From Candidatus Halobonum tyrrellensis G22 (GTDB taxonomy: Archaea > Halobacteriota > Halobacteria > Halobacteriales > Haloferacaceae): DNA of 64,000 bases. The stretch spans positions 1 through 64,000 of the forward strand of contig NZ_ASGZ01000037.1 in NCBI RefSeq assembly GCF_000495475.1, in the 5' to 3' direction. The position numbers and the translations under genes are program-made. The notes beneath the pieces are model-generated. The model searched no databases and was not told where the DNA came from. It saw nothing but the letters and a program-made list of their open reading frames with translations. Positions 61,445 to 64,000 of this stretch are shown here, in pieces. Within the stretch, counting starts at the first letter, position 1. Each line of letters opens with the position of its first letter.

Positions 61445-62905
61445 TCAGTCGGCGGCGCTCGCGGCGTCGCTGGCCGCCCGGTCGAGCATCCCCCCGGCGG
61501 TCGAGTAGCGGAAGTACGCACACAGTCCGACCGCGGCGACCACGTTCGATATCGTCACGGCCCAGAACGGGCCGAGCGCGCCGTACCCCAGGAGGTACGC
61601 GCCGACCGCGGCGACCGGGATCCGGACGCCCCAGTACTGCAGCAGCGTCGAGTACATGCTGACCTCGGTCTTGCCGGCGCCGTTGAACCCCGCCTCGACG
61701 GTCCAGACGGTGCCGAGCGCCCAGTAGCTGTACGCGAGGATCTGGAGGTACGCGACCGTGTACGCCAGCGCCTCCGCCCCGATGTCGGGGACGAACAGCA
61801 CGGCGAGGAACTCGGGGTAGAGCCACTGTCCGACGCCGACGACGCCGATGCCGACCGCACCGACCGCGACGCCGAGCCACGTCGCGCGGGTCGCCCGATC
61901 CGGGCGGGCGGCCCCGAGGTTCTGCCCGACGATGGTCGTGCTCGCGGAGCCGACGCCGATGGCGGGGACGAACGCGACCGTCGAGACGCGCGCGCCGACC
62001 GTGTAGGCGGTGAGCGCGGCCGCGCCGCCGGTGAAGGAGATGATCGCCACCATCACCAGCCGCGCGGCCTGCCGGCCGACGCTCTGGCCCGCCCGGGGGG
62101 CACCCACGTCGACGAGCGTGCGGAACTCCTCGGGGTCGAGTCCGACCGACGCGCGGTCGAGCGAGAAGCCGCCCCGGTCGGAGAGCGCCGCCCCGACCAT
62201 GAGGAGCGCGCCGAACACGTAGCCGACGAGCGTGGCGTACGCGGCGCCCGCGATGCCCATCCCCGCGAAGCCGGTGGCGGCCAACAGCGACGACTCCAGC
62301 CCGCCGAGTCCGAGGATGGCGAACAGCGGGTTCGAGGTGAACCCGAAGATCAGTACCGGGTCGAGCAGGATGTTGGTGCCGATGGCGACGAGGTTGGCGA
62401 CCAGCGGCGTCCGCGAGTCGCCGGCGCCGGTGAACGCCGCCTCGACGGCGTCGCTCGCGGTGCCGACGACGTACGCGAACGCGATCGCACCGAGGTACGT
62501 CGCCGCGAGGGCGGCCACGTTCGCCCCGGGGTCGAACAGCCGCGTGAGGTCGAGCGCCACCGCGTCGACCACGACGGCGAGCACGAGCATCAGCGACGTC
62601 GCGCCCACGAGCCCGTGAAACGCCGCTCGACGGGCGCCCGCGCGGTCGTCGGTGCCGACCCGCTGTGAGACGAGCACCTGCGAGCCGACGTACACCGCCT
62701 GCGCGGGGACGACGAGCAGCCCGATCAGCGGCGCGATCAGGCCGACGGCGGCGACCGCGTCGCCGCTCAGCCGCCCCAGCCAGAACACGTCGACGATCTG
62801 CTGGGCGACCAGCGCGAACTGCTGGGCGACGATGGGGGCGGAGAGAAACGCGAGCGCGCGCCCGAGTGACCCCTCCGTGATATCCTCCGACGAGACGTCG
62901 AACAT
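61445..62905 (-). CDS. MATE family efflux transporter (second copy)
   Basis: A 486-residue 12-helix exporter. The N-half shows SAPIVAQQFALVAQQIVDVFWLGRL and the GAGDSRTPLVANLVAIG loop. The C-half has RQAARLVMVAIISFTGGAAALTAYTVGARV and GFNGAGKTEVSMYSTLLQYWGVRIP. It is only distantly similar to the MATE protein at 34339-35844. The ATG at 62905 is supported by a TATA box 31 bases upstream. It is divergent from lipA. Confidence 0.88.
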   Translation of the reverse strand: MFDVSSEDITEGSLGRALAFLSAPIVAQQFALVAQQIVDVFWLGRLSGDAVAAVGLIAPLIGLLVVPAQAVYVGSQVLVSQRVGTDDRAGARRAAFHGLVGATSLMLVLAVVVDAVALDLTRLFDPGANVAALAATYLGAIAFAYVVGTASDAVEAAFTGAGDSRTPLVANLVAIGTNILLDPVLIFGFTSNPLFAILGLGGLESSLLAATGFAGMGIAGAAYATLVGYVFGALLMVGAALSDRGGFSLDRASVGLDPEEFRTLVDVGAPRAGQSVGRQAARLVMVAIISFTGGAAALTAYTVGARVSTVAFVPAIGVGSASTTIVGQNLGAARPDRATRATWLGVAVGAVGIGVVGVGQWLYPEFLAVLFVPDIGAEALAYTVAYLQILAYSYWALGTVWTVEAGFNGAGKTEVSMYSTLLQYWGVRIPVAAVGAYLLGYGALGPFWAVTISNVVAAVGLCAYFRYSTAGGMLDRAASDAASAAD

Positions 62906-62931
62906 CGGATCGTTTCGGAATCCACATCGGA

Positions 62932-62940
62932 CAATAAATC
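62932..62940 (-). promoter_or_regulatory. TATA box of the second MATE gene
   Basis: GATTTATTG on the minus strand, centred 31 bases before the ATG at 62905. Confidence 0.6.
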
Positions 62941-63000
62941 TCTGTCGATGTCTCTCATATTCTCCCACGTTCACACGTTTTCCCGCCCGGGAGACCGCAC

Positions 63001-63007
63001 GCTTTTG
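63001..63007 (+). promoter_or_regulatory. TATA-like element of lipA
   Basis: GCTTTTG, centred 27 bases before the ATG at 63031. A weak match; the spacing fits a leaderless start. Confidence 0.35.
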
Positions 63008-63030
63008 CTCCCGGCGGCGGAACGGTCCGT

Positions 63031-63978
63031 ATGAGCAGTCGGCGGCGCAAGCCCGACTGGTTGAAGAGCCGCCCACCCGCCGGGCAGCGCTTCACCGAGA
63101 TCCGGTCCGTCCTCCGCGAACACGACCTCAACACGGTCTGTGAGGAGGCCAACTGCCCCAACCTCGGCGAGTGCTGGAGCGGCGGCGACGCCGGCGGGCA
63201 CGGCCACGGGACGGCCACGTTCATGCTGATGGGCGACCGGTGTTCGCGCGGCTGTAACTTCTGTGACGTCGAGACCGGCGGGATGGAGGCGTTGGACCCC
63301 GACGAACCCGCGAACGTCGCCGAGGCGGTGACCGAGATCGGACTGGAGTACGTCGTGCTCACGTCGGTCGACCGCGACGACCTCCCCGACGGCGGCAGCG
63401 CCCACTTCGCGGAGACGATCCGCGAGATCAAACGCCGCGACCCCGGCATCCTGGTCGAGGTGTTGATCCCCGACTTCGGCGGCGACGAGGCGGCCGTCCG
63501 TCGGGTGATCGAGGCGGGACCCGACGTGGTCGCCCACAACGTCGAGACGGTCGAGCGGTTGCAGTGGCCCGTCCGCGACCGCCGGGCGACGTACGACCGG
63601 ACGCTCGACGTGTTACAGCAGGTGAGCCGGGAGTCGGACATCCACACCAAGACGAGCGTGATGCTCGGCCTCGGCGAGTACGACCACGAGGTGTACCGGA
63701 CGCTCAGGGACCTCCGGGAGGCGGACGTCGACATCGTCACCCTCGGGCAGTACCTCCAGCCGTCGCTGTCGCACCTCGACGTGTTCGAGTACGTCCACCC
63801 CGACGCGTTCGACACCTGGCGGCGGGTCGCCGAGGAGGAACTCGGCTTCCTCTACTGCGCGTCGGGACCGATGGTCCGCTCGTCGTACAAGGCGGGCGAA
63901 CTGTTCGTCGAGGCGCTCGTCCGCGAAGGGTCGTCGGTCGAGGCGGCTCGGGCGGCCGCCCGCGCCGCCGGCGGGTGA
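63031..63978 (+). CDS. lipA: Lipoyl synthase
   Basis: A 315-residue radical SAM enzyme that inserts two sulfur atoms into protein-bound octanoyl groups. Both clusters are visible: the auxiliary [4Fe-4S] site with C37, C42 and C48 (CEEANCPNLGEC), and the radical SAM site with C71, C75 and C78 (CSRGCNFC). The C-terminal RSSYKAGELF holds the Ser ligand of the auxiliary cluster. Lipoylated 2-oxoacid dehydrogenases and the glycine cleavage system are its customers. It is full length and ends 21 bases before the window edge. Confidence 0.97.
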   Translation: MSSRRRKPDWLKSRPPAGQRFTEIRSVLREHDLNTVCEEANCPNLGECWSGGDAGGHGHGTATFMLMGDRCSRGCNFCDVETGGMEALDPDEPANVAEAVTEIGLEYVVLTSVDRDDLPDGGSAHFAETIREIKRRDPGILVEVLIPDFGGDEAAVRRVIEAGPDVVAHNVETVERLQWPVRDRRATYDRTLDVLQQVSRESDIHTKTSVMLGLGEYDHEVYRTLRDLREADVDIVTLGQYLQPSLSHLDVFEYVHPDAFDTWRRVAEEELGFLYCASGPMVRSSYKAGELFVEALVREGSSVEAARAAARAAGG

Positions 63979-64000
63979 CTCCGACGGCGACGCACCCAAC

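Overview
The window is chromosomal DNA of a haloarchaeon (class Halobacteria). The evidence is very high GC content, strongly acidic proteins, archaeal information-processing genes (TBP, Orc1/Cdc6, the PolD small subunit, an RFC-like clamp-loader subunit, Sec11, RNase Z, ThpR, Trm-G10), Tat-dependent lipoproteins, and TATA-like boxes about 25-32 bases before many start codons with almost no leader. The genus cannot be fixed from the sequence alone. I call 64 protein-coding genes. One (1-180) is cut by the window edge, and one of only 29 codons lies at 34197-34286. I see no rRNA, tRNA, CRISPR array, insertion sequence or prophage.

The centre of interest is a replication origin of the haloarchaeal oriC1 type at about 39.2-40.1 kb. 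The tight operon oapA-oapB-oapC runs leftward from it and orc1/cdc6 runs rightward, followed by sec11 and polD1. Between oapA and orc1, two inverted origin recognition boxes (ORBs) face each other across an AT-rich unwinding region (39499-39597). More ORBs lie just before the orc1 start, between orc1 and sec11, inside oapC and polD1, and beyond polD1. A 9-bp tandem array (41927-42026) behind orc1 resembles the ORB core repeated 11 times. I regard this ORB and iteron set as the most interesting structure here.

Left part, 0-14 kb: a DUF4129 protein, a membrane hydrolase-like protein, SufU and SufS (Fe-S assembly and sulfur mobilisation) either side of a peptide-type ABC binding lipoprotein, two sensor kinases, a DUF424/TPR pair beside thpR, and ahcY. 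Part 14-27 kb: an S-adenosylhomocysteine deaminase-type amidohydrolase next to ahcY (SAH recycling), a degenerate M48-like membrane protein, hisG, a CPBP protease, tbp, the tRNA G10 methyltransferase, an archaeal psd-type gene overlapping an RFC-like ATPase, DoxX, rnz, and a small divergent winged-helix pair with a palindrome at the start codon.

Part 27-39 kb: a DUF460 RNase H-fold coiled-coil protein, a phosphoesterase, aspartate kinase, small haloarchaeal proteins, a MATE exporter and an NAD(P)-binding protein, then the origin operon. Part 45-64 kb: GNAT and methyltransferase genes, a FAD-Rieske oxidoreductase, a thiamine/iron-type ABC importer, an AI-2E family permease, two divergent thiosulfate sulfurtransferases, a SpoIIM-domain membrane protein, uvrB, a second MATE exporter and lipA.

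Several gene-free stretches carry short tandem repeats (14.0, 34.0, 36.2 and 41.9 kb). An exact 20-bp duplication surrounds the 3' end of the second sulfurtransferase gene.
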